A stretch of 64,000 nt of DNA, from positions 310,001 to 374,000 of the forward strand of contig NZ_JAUSTW010000005.1 of NCBI RefSeq assembly GCF_030813055.1, written 5' to 3'. The DNA is from Neobacillus ginsengisoli. Its GTDB lineage: Bacteria > Bacillota > Bacilli > Bacillales_B > DSM-18226. The translations under genes and the position numbers were made by a program. Below are positions 37,468 to 45,549 of this stretch, piece by piece (the first letter of the stretch is position 1; every line of letters starts with the position of its first letter). A model generated the notes under the pieces. It did not search any database. It was given only the letters and a program-made list of their open reading frames with translations, and was not told the DNA's origin.

Positions 37468-37530
37468 TGGTGCCGACTAGAGGACTTGAACCCCCAACCA
37501 ACTGATTCCTACCAATTGATCTAAACCGGC
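37468..37530 (-). pseudogene. Damaged tRNA-Thr with deleted anticodon arm
   Basis: The 63 bases match the Bacillus tRNA-Thr that I recall at both ends: acceptor GCCGGTT/AGTCGGC with encoded CCA, D-arm TTAGATCAATTGGTAG, T-arm TTGGGGGTTCAAGTCC. About 13 bases covering the 5' half of the anticodon stem and the anticodon loop are missing; the read runs GGTAGGAATCAGTTGG. No anticodon can form, so it is not a functional tRNA. Confidence 0.75.
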
Positions 37531-37539
37531 ATAGTTAAG

Positions 37540-37899
37540 TGGAAATGACGGGAGTTGAACCCGTGTGCAAAGATATTGGCACTTATACATCTACGAGTAT
37601 AGTCAGTAAAATTAGTTTTCGCCCACTTCTTTAGCCTACTGACAGGCATTGAAGCGGCTAGTCTGGTTATACTCTTCCTTCATCCTCAGACGGTGGAATT
37701 CGGCGTAGTCCACTTAGAATGAGTCCCTTACCCTACCACATGGACGATGGAGGGAGGAACCGCTAACGTCTGTTATTAAGCAGCGAAAGCGAAGTTGTTG
37801 TTTTGTTTGCCAGTTATAGGCTGTGACGTTTTTACGTGGCCGATCCCCACGACTCGCAATATAAGCTCAAACTATCCTTGTCGATACCAAGACATTCCC
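37540..37899 (-). ncRNA. ssrA: tmRNA (ssrA)
   Basis: 360 bases that rescue stalled ribosomes with SmpB. The 5' end GGGAATG pairs with 3' CATTTCC, and the third pair is G-U, the alanyl-tRNA synthetase identity element. The T-arm is ACGGG-TTCAACT-CCCGT and GTATCGACAAGGATAG follows the acceptor. The tag frame lies at 37776-37811 and encodes GKQNNNFAFAA, followed by two TAA stops; with the charged alanine the tag is A-GKQNNNFAFAA, close to the Bacillus type. The 3' CCA is not encoded: CTT follows the discriminator A. It sits inside a tRNA cluster, 9 bases from tRNA-Ser, not beside smpB. Confidence 0.93.
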
Positions 37900-37908
37900 A
37901 TAATAGAA

Positions 37909-37999
37909 TGGCAGAGAAGAAGGGATTTGAACCCTCGCGCCGGTTGCCCGACCTACACCCTTAGCAGGGGCGCCTCTTCAGCCTCTTGAGTACTTCTCT
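37909..37999 (-). tRNA. tRNA-Ser (GCT)
   Basis: A 91-base type II tRNA. Acceptor AGAGAAG/CTTCTCT, anticodon loop CTGCTAA, long variable arm, T-loop TTCAAAT, discriminator G and encoded CCA. It is the first gene of the cluster on the minus strand. Confidence 0.93.
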
Positions 38000-38184
38000 G
38001 TAATAAAATCCATATCTTGATGTTCCGTTAAGAACTTACAAAAGAACTATATCATCTATCCAAATTGGAAGATAGCTGTAAATTTTGGTAGTTCAAAAGT
38101 CCTAATACTACTCCCCTTAGTTTGAGGATCAAAACAGATACCTCATTTTGTTCTACCACTTAAAACTGAAATTCAGGAAGTCTT

Positions 38185-38967
38185 TCATTTTACATCCGGT
38201 TCCTTATATGTATAGATGAATTGCTTGATTTGACTATTTAATAAAAAGGCAGCCTTTGTTGGAAGTTGGTGCTTCACATCCTGAATCCATATCAATTCAT
38301 TTTGCGGTAACTTTTCATGCAATAATTTAGCATATCGATGAAAACCTTGATCTTTTTGTCCATAGATTAATAAAATGGGCTTATTTATATTTTTCAATTT
38401 ATTTGTGCAATTATAGGACAAACTATACTGGTAATATTCTTCAATATTTTGGGCATTTCCCTTTTGCTCTTCCTTTACCATTTTCCAAAATGAAGATTTG
38501 GTTGAATTCGTCCATGCTATAAACAATGCTAATGCTGAAAGGCCTTTTAATTTTGTTAAGGTAATCGCTACTCTAATTTTATTTCTTAAGACCCAATCAC
38601 TTACCTCAGACATACCACTAATCAAGATTCCACCTGAAGCTCGATCCGGGTTAGACAAAAGAAATTCAAGGGCGATTGTCCCTCCCGTTGAATAGCCGCA
38701 AATAAATGCCTTTTGAATTTTTAGATGATCTAATAAATGCTTCATATCTTCTGCAATCAAAGGGTAAGTTAAATGCTGTTTTGAAAAGGAACTTCTTCCA
38801 TGCCCTCGAATATCGAAGGTAATAACCTGGAAATCCCTTGATAATTCCTTCATTTGGTTCTCAAAATTAAAATGAGTAAGTAACGGGGGATGGATAAAGA
38901 GTATAGGTGTTCCTTGACCTTGTACCGTAAAATAGATTTCACAATCATCCGCCATAATGAAGGGCAT
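38185..38967 (-). CDS. Alpha/beta hydrolase
   Basis: A 260-residue alpha/beta-fold hydrolase. The oxyanion region is ILFIHPPLLTHFNFENQM, the strand-4 motif FDIRGHGRSSF, the nucleophile elbow GYSTGG (Ser near 100) and the late Asp/His in LLIYGQKDQGFHRY and VKHQLPTKA. Such enzymes hydrolyse esters, lactones or peroxides; the substrate is unknown. I chose ATG 38967 because it follows GAGGTGAT; a GTG four codons earlier also opens the frame. It is monocistronic and divergent from the esterase at 39307. Confidence 0.83.
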   Translation of the reverse strand: MPFIMADDCEIYFTVQGQGTPILFIHPPLLTHFNFENQMKELSRDFQVITFDIRGHGRSSFSKQHLTYPLIAEDMKHLLDHLKIQKAFICGYSTGGTIALEFLLSNPDRASGGILISGMSEVSDWVLRNKIRVAITLTKLKGLSALALFIAWTNSTKSSFWKMVKEEQKGNAQNIEEYYQYSLSYNCTNKLKNINKPILLIYGQKDQGFHRYAKLLHEKLPQNELIWIQDVKHQLPTKAAFLLNSQIKQFIYTYKEPDVK

Positions 38968-39306
38968 ATATCCGATCACCTCAGCCGTAAATGAGTTTCT
39001 AAGTTATGTTGACAACTATTTTTATGATTCCATAATTTTTCCCTTTTATTATGAAAGATTTTAAAAATATTTAATTGGAGTTTTTCTGTTATATTTTCGG
39101 GAACATAGTTGAATCACTATGTATTAGTCAAAGATTACACCGGAAAACTAAGAACGTAATTCTTAAAATAAACCCTTAATCTGAACGATCATTAAGATTC
39201 AAAACAAACAAATTCCGTGTTGATATGTTGAAATGATTCGGATGTTTCAGCTTAGCATTTTCCCCAAAATGTGTTATACAAATCAACTGTCAAGGAGGGA
39301 TTTTTT
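38968..39306. other. Divergent promoter region
   Basis: AT-rich gap between two divergently transcribed hydrolase genes. No gene or strong hairpin seen. Confidence 0.4.
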
Positions 39307-40011
39307 ATGCATAAGGATTTATGTATCATTATTCATGGATTCGCAGGAAACCCATGGGAAATAGAGCCATTGGCACATGCCTTAGAAAGTTTGGGCTACG
39401 AAGTAATGACCCCCTTGTTACCTGGTCACAGGAGGAATAAAGAGCGGATGGAAAAAGCTACTGCGTTGGATTGGTTACAAATGATTGAAAAAATCGTTAA
39501 ACACGCAATTGAAGAAAACAAAAAGATTCATTTGATTGGTTTTTCGATGGGGGCAATGATCGCTTCTATTATGGCTTATCGTTATCAAATATCCACCCTG
39601 GTATTGCTTTCTCCAGCAGTATACGTGCTTACACCATACTTATTAAAAATGAAGCTCGAACAATTTTTTCGCCATACTAGAACTAAAGAGAATCGTTTAT
39701 TATCCGGTCAAAGGATTCTCAAGAATCCTTCATTCATTCGTTCTACTCCTCTTTATAATCTGTTTCAATTTCAAAAAATCGTCCGAGAAGCGAAAATGAT
39801 TTTCCAGCATATCTCTATACCGATTTGTATCATTCATGGTCAAAAGGATGAGACAATAGACCCGAAAAGTTCTGAATTAATATATCGTGTTGTTTCATCA
39901 AAAGAAAAAGAGTTACATTATCTTCCGCATTCAAAGCACCACATTTGCCAGGATTGCGAAGTTGACACTGTAATTCAACTAGTTACAAAGTTTTTAGAAA
40001 AATATCATTAA
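39307..40011 (+). CDS. Carboxylesterase/monoacylglycerol lipase-type alpha/beta hydrolase
   Basis: A 234-residue esterase resembling the Est30/YvaK group. IIIHGFAGNPWEIEPLAHAL carries the oxyanion HG, LLPGHRRNKERM follows, LIGFSMGAMIASIMA holds the nucleophile Ser (GFSMG), and the acid and His are in IIHGQKDETIDPKSS and LPHSKHHICQD. I chose ATG 39307 since AAGGAGGGA lies just upstream; the frame is open 12 codons earlier without such a site. Cytosolic, with no signal peptide. Natural substrate unknown. Confidence 0.85.
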   Translation: MHKDLCIIIHGFAGNPWEIEPLAHALESLGYEVMTPLLPGHRRNKERMEKATALDWLQMIEKIVKHAIEENKKIHLIGFSMGAMIASIMAYRYQISTLVLLSPAVYVLTPYLLKMKLEQFFRHTRTKENRLLSGQRILKNPSFIRSTPLYNLFQFQKIVREAKMIFQHISIPICIIHGQKDETIDPKSSELIYRVVSSKEKELHYLPHSKHHICQDCEVDTVIQLVTKFLEKYH

Positions 40012-40104
40012 ACTTGATGGAAACACTGGAATTAACCTACTAAAGATTTATCTTGTTGACCATGGTATATTATCTATTGTCGCTTTTGGACGAATGAAAA
40101 TGAA

Positions 40105-40502
40105 CATGAAATGGTGAGTAGTTGCGGTTCCTTAACAGGAGCTGAGGAAAGTCCAGGCTCGCACAGTGCTGAGATGCCTGTAGTGTTCGTGCCATCCGCA
40201 AGGGTGGGCAGTTGATGAATAGTATCGACTGACGGCGGTGAAATCATGCTAAGTCCCTCGGGATATGCTGAGAATAACCTGAAAGTGCCACAGTGACGGA
40301 GCTTTTCTGGAAACGGAAAAGGTGGAACGGGTAAACCCCACGAGCGAGCAACCCAAATTAGGTAGGGGCATCATCCTGCGGGAAATGAACCTAATGGATG
40401 AATCGGCCATCAGTCGATAGATAGATGACTACTACTTCCAGTACAAGGCTTGCTGCCGTTTGCAGTACGGAAGAACAAAACCTGGCTTACAGCCATTTCA
40501 TG
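40105..40502 (+). ncRNA. rnpB: RNase P RNA (B type)
   Basis: Catalytic RNA of RNase P, which matures tRNA 5' ends. The ends pair perfectly as helix P1 (CATGAAATGG / CCATTTCATG). The conserved blocks are GAGGAAAGTCCAGGCTCGCA near 40142, GAAAGTGCCACAGTGACG, GGGTAAACCCCACGAGCGAG, CAACCCAAATTAGGTAGGGG and the 3' segment GTTTGCAGTACGGAAGAACA. CTGAGATGCCTGTAGTGTTC near the 5' end is typical of the Bacillus B type. The flanking genes differ from the gpsB neighbourhood I recall in B. subtilis. Confidence 0.95.
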
Positions 40503-40596
40503 AGCTGATTTTAACGTTTAATGTATCATTTTCATTCGCAAGGTGGAGTCGCAGTAACTATCTTGGTTGTATTGCAACATATATACTTTATTAAAA

Positions 40597-40640
40597 AATA
40601 ACCTTAGTCCGTTAGAATATTGGACTAAGGTTATTTTTTT
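40597..40640 (+). terminator. Terminator downstream of rnpB
   Basis: Perfect 14-bp stem AATAACCTTAGTCC / GGACTAAGGTTATT followed by T7, about 95 bases after the mature RNase P RNA end. Confidence 0.85.
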
Positions 40641-40723
40641 GTCACTTTTTGGTAGTTCCGCCTTCTTTCTATTCGGAATTTTTTCTTGAATAATCATTAT
40701 CTTTCCCCCGCTTTTTTAATTTG

Positions 40724-40911
40724 TTGGCTCTGTTAAACTTGGTTGTTGATTTCCGCTCCTGGCGCTCGCTTTCCGCGGGGAGGTCCGAGAGCCTCCTCGG
40801 CGCTTAGAGATAAGCGGGGTCTCCCGTGACCTCTCTATCCCGCAGGAGTCGAGCACCCTCCGCTCCAATCAACAGTTGTAAAAAATCAACATTCGCCTTT
40901 AACACAGCCAA
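40724..40911. repeat. GC-rich MITE-like intergenic repeat
   Basis: 188 bases bounded by imperfect inverted ends TTGGCTCTGTTAAA and TTTAACACAGCCAA, with sub-terminal inverted words (GTTGATTTCCGCTCC / CCGCTCCAATCAAC). The inside is very GC-rich (GCTCGCTTTCCGCGGGGAGG, GGTCTCCCGTGACC) in an AT-rich genome. I recognise this type of element as widespread between genes in Bacillus genomes. It has no coding capacity. Confidence 0.75.
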
Positions 40912-41024
40912 TTTTTTAACAAATAAATAATGGGTATGGGTTATTTAAAGTATTTTAGCTTTATCAAATAACTTGTTCAACGACATATGATAAAGAACCA
41001 ATAACTTAAAATGGAAAGGAGGAG

Positions 41025-41945
41025 ATGATGGTGAAAAAAGTGAAAAAAAGAAAATTACTTTGGCGATCGCTGTTGGTAGTTCCTATTCTTTTTTTACTCG
41101 CACCTCTTACAGTTGGTTTTTATCTCACTCATCCGTTCCCCGCAAGAACCACGAAAAATCCCAATGATTACGGTATTGAATTTGAAGAATTTGAATTTCT
41201 AAGCCGAAAAGACAGAGTCAAGCTATCGGGTTGGTGGATTGCTGCCCGTTCCTCTAAAAAAAGCAATAAAGTCGTCATTACTGCCCACGGATATACGAAT
41301 GAACGTTCAATGGAAGGTATAGAAGGGCTGCTGCTCGCCAAAGTTCTTTCTGACAATGGATATAATGTTCTCATGTTTGATTTTCGCAATGCTGGCAAAT
41401 CGAAAGGAAGAACCACTGGAATCGGGTATTTTGAAAAACATGATTTATATTCTGCGATTGATTATTCTATTCAGGAAAAACAACAGGAAAAGATTGCTCT
41501 TCTTGGATGGAGTATGGGAGCTTCCACTGCTATTGTTGCCGGATGCGAACATCCTTCTGTTTCCGTTGTCATTGCTGACAGCCCATTTGGTAATTTATAT
41601 TCTTATTTAAGGGAAAATCTTTCTTTCTGGACCAAATTGCCCAAACTCCCTTTTACACCAATGATTATTCATTCTATGCGAAGACTCTTGAAAATTGATC
41701 TCAATGAAGTTTCACCTATTACCAAAGTTAAAAATGGTGAAGGAAAATCCTTTTTTTTAATCCATAGCAAGAAGGATGAAGCAATTCCTTATTCTGAAAG
41801 CGAAAACATATTTCAAAGTATATCTTCAGGTCACCATAAAGAATTGTGGCTAACAGAAGATGCCGAACATATTAATTCGTATCTTTTGTATAAAGAAGAA
41901 TATGAGAACCGTGTTCTTAAGTTTCTACATGAACATTTAGCATAA
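41025..41945 (+). CDS. Membrane-anchored alpha/beta hydrolase (YqkD-like)
   Basis: A 306-residue hydrolase of the prolyl-oligopeptidase/BAAT-like group. A basic N-terminus (KKVKKRK) precedes one hydrophobic segment (LLVVPILFLLAPLTVGFYL, about 15-33), so it is an outward-facing membrane-anchored protein or has an uncleaved signal. The domain shows VVITAHGYTNERS (oxyanion), FDFRNAGKSKG, LLGWSMGASTAI with nucleophile Ser in GWSMG, then LIHSKKDEAIPYSES and EDAEHINSYL for the Asp and His. AAAGGAGGA precedes a cluster of ATG-ATG-GTG, so the exact start may be up to two codons later. Substrate unknown. Confidence 0.85.
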   Translation: MMVKKVKKRKLLWRSLLVVPILFLLAPLTVGFYLTHPFPARTTKNPNDYGIEFEEFEFLSRKDRVKLSGWWIAARSSKKSNKVVITAHGYTNERSMEGIEGLLLAKVLSDNGYNVLMFDFRNAGKSKGRTTGIGYFEKHDLYSAIDYSIQEKQQEKIALLGWSMGASTAIVAGCEHPSVSVVIADSPFGNLYSYLRENLSFWTKLPKLPFTPMIIHSMRRLLKIDLNEVSPITKVKNGEGKSFFLIHSKKDEAIPYSESENIFQSISSGHHKELWLTEDAEHINSYLLYKEEYENRVLKFLHEHLA

Positions 41946-42238
41946 AAAACCATGGGATGCTAAAAGAAAAAACGCTAAACTCGGATAATATAGAGTAATT
42001 ATTTCATTACAAAGTTATGCTTATCTTATAATTAATGCTCTATTAAAGTTTTTATCCTTTTCAATAAAGGAAGATTAATTCTGTGTTTTTCTCTTTCCAC
42101 ATAAAAGATTACGGATATAAGTATTTAGCAGCATTGCCGACTATTTATAGAAGTGCTATCCTCGATAAAATATCTGGAATTAAATAAAAATGATAAGATT
42201 GCTATATCCTTGTTGTTTTTCCAATAGATAGAGGGCAT
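41946..42238. other. Intergenic spacer before the tandem array
   Basis: AT-rich spacer with no gene or clear terminator recognised. The GC content jumps abruptly at 42239 where the array starts. Confidence 0.35.
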
Positions 42239-42874
42239 CAGGGTCGACTCGAGTGCCTTTGATTTCACGAACCTGTCCGAACTCACCACGGGTTCGGACT
42301 CAAGTGCCTTTGATTTCGCCAAACCTGTCCGAACTCACCACGGGTTCGGACTCAAGTGCCTTTGATTTCGCCAAACTTGTCCGAACTAACGACAGGTTCG
42401 GACTCGAGTGCCTCTGATTTCACCAAACCTGTCCGAACTCACCACTGGTTCGGACTCGAGTGCCTTTGATTTCACCAAACCTGTCCGAACTCACCACGGG
42501 TTCGGACTCGAGTACCTTTGATTTCACCAAACCTGTCCGAACTCACCACGGGTTCGGACTCAAGTGCCTTTGATTTCGCCAAACTTGTCCGAACTCACGA
42601 CAGGTTCGGACTCGAGTGCCTCTGATTTCACCAAACCTGTCCGAACTCACCACGGGTTCGGACTCAAGTGCCCTTGATTTCACCAAACCTGTCCGAACTC
42701 ACCACGGGTTCGGACTCAAGTGCCCTTGATTTCACCAAACATGTCCGAACTCACCACGGGTTCGGACTCGAGTGCCTTTGATTTCACCAAACCTGCCCGA
42801 ACTCACCACGGGTTCGGACTCAAGTGCCTTTGATTTCACCAAACCTGTCCGAAGACACAACAGGTTCGGACTCG
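42239..42874. repeat. 52-bp tandem repeat array with palindromic units
   Basis: Twelve full units plus a partial one, in perfect 52-base register from 42291 (GGTTCGGACTC begins at 42291, 42343, 42395 and so on to 42863). Every unit has the inverted arms GTCCGAAC and GTTCGGAC around a 9-10 base loop, joined by CAAGTGCCTTTGATTTC-type sequence. Units differ by a few bases. A higher-order repeat of 208 bases (4 units) is visible: the units at 42343 and 42395 closely match those at 42551 and 42603. The period is not a multiple of three and the open frame through it is not a gene. It lies between convergent genes. Confidence 0.9.
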
Positions 42875-42886
42875 ATTCCCCTAGAT

Positions 42887-42916
42887 AAAAAAAGGACTAT
42901 CCCTAAAGGTAGCCCT
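42887..42916 (-). terminator. Terminator of the fixABCX operon
   Basis: On the minus strand AGGGCTA pairs with TAGTCCT (one G-U) and is followed by T7. It is 18 bases after the fixX stop. Confidence 0.75.
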
Positions 42917-42933
42917 CAACTACGAAACATGGA

Positions 42934-43230
42934 TTAACCTAACCTGAACACAATTCCGTGACCGCCCTTTGGATACTCCCATTTAATGTTTTGATGCGGG
43001 CAGCCAATACGGCAGCTCCCACATTCATGACAGCCCTCGTAGCCAACATGCATTCGTATGTCTTCCCATTTATAAATCTCTGCTGGACAAAAAATCGTAC
43101 AAATTTTATCAGGACATTGCGTTAAACAAATATCATTATCTTTCACATGAAGATGAGATTTTGTATCGGCGTTGAAGCGAACAAGGTATTGCTTTTCTTC
43201 GATCGTTTGATATTTTTTTTGTTCACCCAT
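42934..43230 (-). CDS. fixX: Ferredoxin-like protein FixX
   Basis: A 98-residue ferredoxin partner of the FixC quinone reductase. It keeps one complete cluster-binding set: CHECGSCRIGCPHQNI near 68-83 with the C-x-x-C-x-x-x-C pattern, plus TQCPDKICTIFCPAEIYKW near 38-56, which supplies the remaining Cys. It passes electrons between the FixC flavin, quinone and ferredoxin side. Its ATG overlaps the fixC stop (TAATG), so the two are translationally coupled. Last gene of the operon. Confidence 0.9.
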   Translation of the reverse strand: MGEQKKYQTIEEKQYLVRFNADTKSHLHVKDNDICLTQCPDKICTIFCPAEIYKWEDIRMHVGYEGCHECGSCRIGCPHQNIKWEYPKGGHGIVFRLG

Positions 43231-44525
43231 TATTTCATCACCTTCCAGGCTCTATACACATCACGAGCGAGTTTCATTTTTTCTTTAGCTGATCCTAGTC
43301 CACTCCATATTTTCTTTTGTTTCTCCCATTTGGACGCTCCATCGACGGTAAACATTTGACTTGCAGCTTTATTTACCATTGGAATATATGCATCAAAATA
43401 TTGCGGGAATTTATTAAAATGATGGGTAGAATCTTTATATTTTTTCATATCCTGGCCGACAAACCCATCCATTAACCTGACACGATAATGGTCGAGCATT
43501 CCTACAGAAAAATCTCCCGCTTCCTTCGCTAAAAGAACCGTTTCCGCTGCTAACCTCCCGGAAGTCATCGCCAAGTTAGAACCCTCTCGATGGATGGCAT
43601 TGACTAATTGGGAAGCATCCCCTATCACGATGACACCGTTACCGACAATTTTCCCCATTGAATTATAGCCTCCCTCTGGGATCAGGTGGGCTAAATACTC
43701 TTGCGGCTCGCTTCCTTGAATATACGGGCGGATCATCGGATGGTTTTTCACATATTCAAGTAAGTCATATGGTTTAATTTTATGTTTAATCAACCCGGAT
43801 AGCAGGGTACCCACACCAATGCTTAACGTATCTTTATTGGTATAAAGAAACCCTGTGCCTAGAATTCCTTTTGTGGCATCTCCAAATAATTCAAGGGTGC
43901 AGCCCTGATTTTCCTCCAGGTTGAAGCGGTCTTCAATTACTTTTTTATCAAGCTTCAAAATTTCCATCGTGGCTAAGGCTACTTCATCGGGTTTATACTC
44001 TTTATGAAACCCAAGCTTTTGGGCCAAAAGTGAGTTTACACCGTCTGCTAAAACGACGACATCTGCATATATTTCGCCATCTGGACGGTCTGTTCTGACA
44101 CCGACAACCTTCCCATTTTCAACAATACATTCTAATACGACGGTTTCGGTTACTAATATCGCACCTTGTTCTACCGCTTTTTCGGCAAACCACTGATCAA
44201 AATGGGCTCTTAATACAGTAAAGTTATTGTAAGGTTCCTTGCCCCACTCCATTCCCTTATAACTAAAGGTGACCGCAGACTCTTTATCCATCATCATAAA
44301 TCGTTGTTCAACGATTGGGCGCTCGAGAGGAGCTTCTTTATAAAAATCCGGAATAATGTCCTCCATCATTTTTCGATAAAGGACACCCCCCATTACATTT
44401 TTTGAACCTGGATACTCTCCTCTTTCAAGAAGCAATACGTTTGCGCCGCCTTTTGCTAAATCATACGCACAGGAGATTCCAGCTGGACCTGCCCCGACTA
44501 TAATACAATCAAACTTCTCTGGCAT
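43230..44525 (-). CDS. fixC: FAD-dependent ETF:quinone oxidoreductase-like protein FixC
   Basis: A 431-residue flavoprotein. The FAD-binding GxGxxG is CIIVGAGPAGISCAYDLAKG at residues 6-25, VVLADGVNSLLAQKLGF near 155 is the second dinucleotide-binding block, and VIVIGDASQLVNAIHREGSN near 300 binds the FAD ribityl/phosphate. The length and HREGSN block match FixC. It receives electrons from FixAB and passes them to quinone via FixX. It overlaps the fixB 3' end by 17 bases. Confidence 0.92.
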   Translation of the reverse strand: MPEKFDCIIVGAGPAGISCAYDLAKGGANVLLLERGEYPGSKNVMGGVLYRKMMEDIIPDFYKEAPLERPIVEQRFMMMDKESAVTFSYKGMEWGKEPYNNFTVLRAHFDQWFAEKAVEQGAILVTETVVLECIVENGKVVGVRTDRPDGEIYADVVVLADGVNSLLAQKLGFHKEYKPDEVALATMEILKLDKKVIEDRFNLEENQGCTLELFGDATKGILGTGFLYTNKDTLSIGVGTLLSGLIKHKIKPYDLLEYVKNHPMIRPYIQGSEPQEYLAHLIPEGGYNSMGKIVGNGVIVIGDASQLVNAIHREGSNLAMTSGRLAAETVLLAKEAGDFSVGMLDHYRVRLMDGFVGQDMKKYKDSTHHFNKFPQYFDAYIPMVNKAASQMFTVDGASKWEKQKKIWSGLGSAKEKMKLARDVYRAWKVMK

Positions 44526-45549
44526 AGCTTACGCTTACCTCCTCATTAGATAATGCCTTTTTAAACTGTTCAATGAATAAAGGCACGATCTCAAATGCAT
44601 CACCAACAATTCCATAATGACAAGCCTGGAAAATAGGAGCTTCCCTGTCTTTATTAATGGCAATGATTAAACCGGAATTTTTCATCCCTACTACATGTTG
44701 AATCGCACCGGAAATTCCGATCGCAAAATAAATTTTTGGTGTTACCGTTACACCGGTTTGACCTACTTGGTGAGCATGATTGATCCAACCCGCTTCCACT
44801 ACATCCCGACTAGCGCCAACTGCTCCGCCAAGAGTGTCTGCTAATTGGTGGATTAACTGAAAGCCCTCAGGACTCCCCAAGCCTTTTCCACCGGCAACAA
44901 TGATGTCTGCTTCGTCGATTCGGACCTTTTTTGTGGTTTCCTTCACAATTTCTAATACCTTTGTACGAATATCTTCTTCTTTTAAGGAAATCGTTTCTTC
45001 GATCACCTTGCCTGTTCTGCCTGCTTGCGGAGGCAGCGCTTTCATTACTTTCGCACGTACTGTTGCCATTTGCGGCCGATATTTTTTACAAAGAATCGTA
45101 GCCATAATATTTCCCCCAAAAGCCGGGCGGCTTGCCAATAGCAGACCGGTCTCCTCTTCAACATCTAACTCGGTCGTATCTGCTGTTAATCCTGTTGGCA
45201 TATCGGTGGCAACAGCACTAGCCAGGTCTTTTCCGGTTGAGGTAGCACCGAAAAGGATAATTTCAGGTTTATATTTATTGGAACACTCAAGAAGTGCCTT
45301 CATATAGGATTCTGTTCGATAATGTTTAAAAATGGGCTGGTCATATACATAGGCGGTATCCGCTCCGTACTCAAAAACTTTTTTTGTTAAATGTTTTATC
45401 TTTTCCCCTATTAAAACACCCGCCAATTCAGTTCCTCGTTTATCGGCCAATTTTCTCCCCGCTCCTAATAGCTCTAGTGAAACAGGAGCAATTCCCCCGT
45501 CCTTTTCTTCAATAAATACCCAAACACCCTTATAATCCTTAAAATCCAT
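44509..45549 (-). CDS. fixB: Electron transfer flavoprotein alpha subunit (FixB)
   Basis: A 346-residue EtfA/FixB subunit. The N-terminal domain begins FKDYKGVWVFIEEKDGGIAP, and the C-terminal FAD domain carries IIVAGGKGLGSPEGF, GAVGASRDVVEAGWINHAHQ and VGQTGVTVTPKIYFAIGISG, all diagnostic. I chose the ATG at 45549, which overlaps the fixA stop (TGATG) and follows AAGGAGGGAAAT; one extra upstream TTG codon is open. It forms the bifurcating ETF with FixA. Confidence 0.93.
   Translation of the reverse strand: MDFKDYKGVWVFIEEKDGGIAPVSLELLGAGRKLADKRGTELAGVLIGEKIKHLTKKVFEYGADTAYVYDQPIFKHYRTESYMKALLECSNKYKPEIILFGATSTGKDLASAVATDMPTGLTADTTELDVEEETGLLLASRPAFGGNIMATILCKKYRPQMATVRAKVMKALPPQAGRTGKVIEETISLKEEDIRTKVLEIVKETTKKVRIDEADIIVAGGKGLGSPEGFQLIHQLADTLGGAVGASRDVVEAGWINHAHQVGQTGVTVTPKIYFAIGISGAIQHVVGMKNSGLIIAINKDREAPIFQACHYGIVGDAFEIVPLFIEQFKKALSNEEVSVSYAREV

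Noticed and set aside
37301..37501. 66-residue protein-coding gene
   Set aside because: It lies entirely over tRNA-Asn, tRNA-Leu and the damaged tRNA-Thr.
42125..42322. 65-residue minus-strand frame at the start of the repeat array
   Set aside because: It reads through the tandem repeat, whose period is not a multiple of three, and has no good ribosome-binding site.
42239..42874. CRISPR array
   Set aside because: The 52-base units follow one another with no unique spacers, and no cas gene is nearby.
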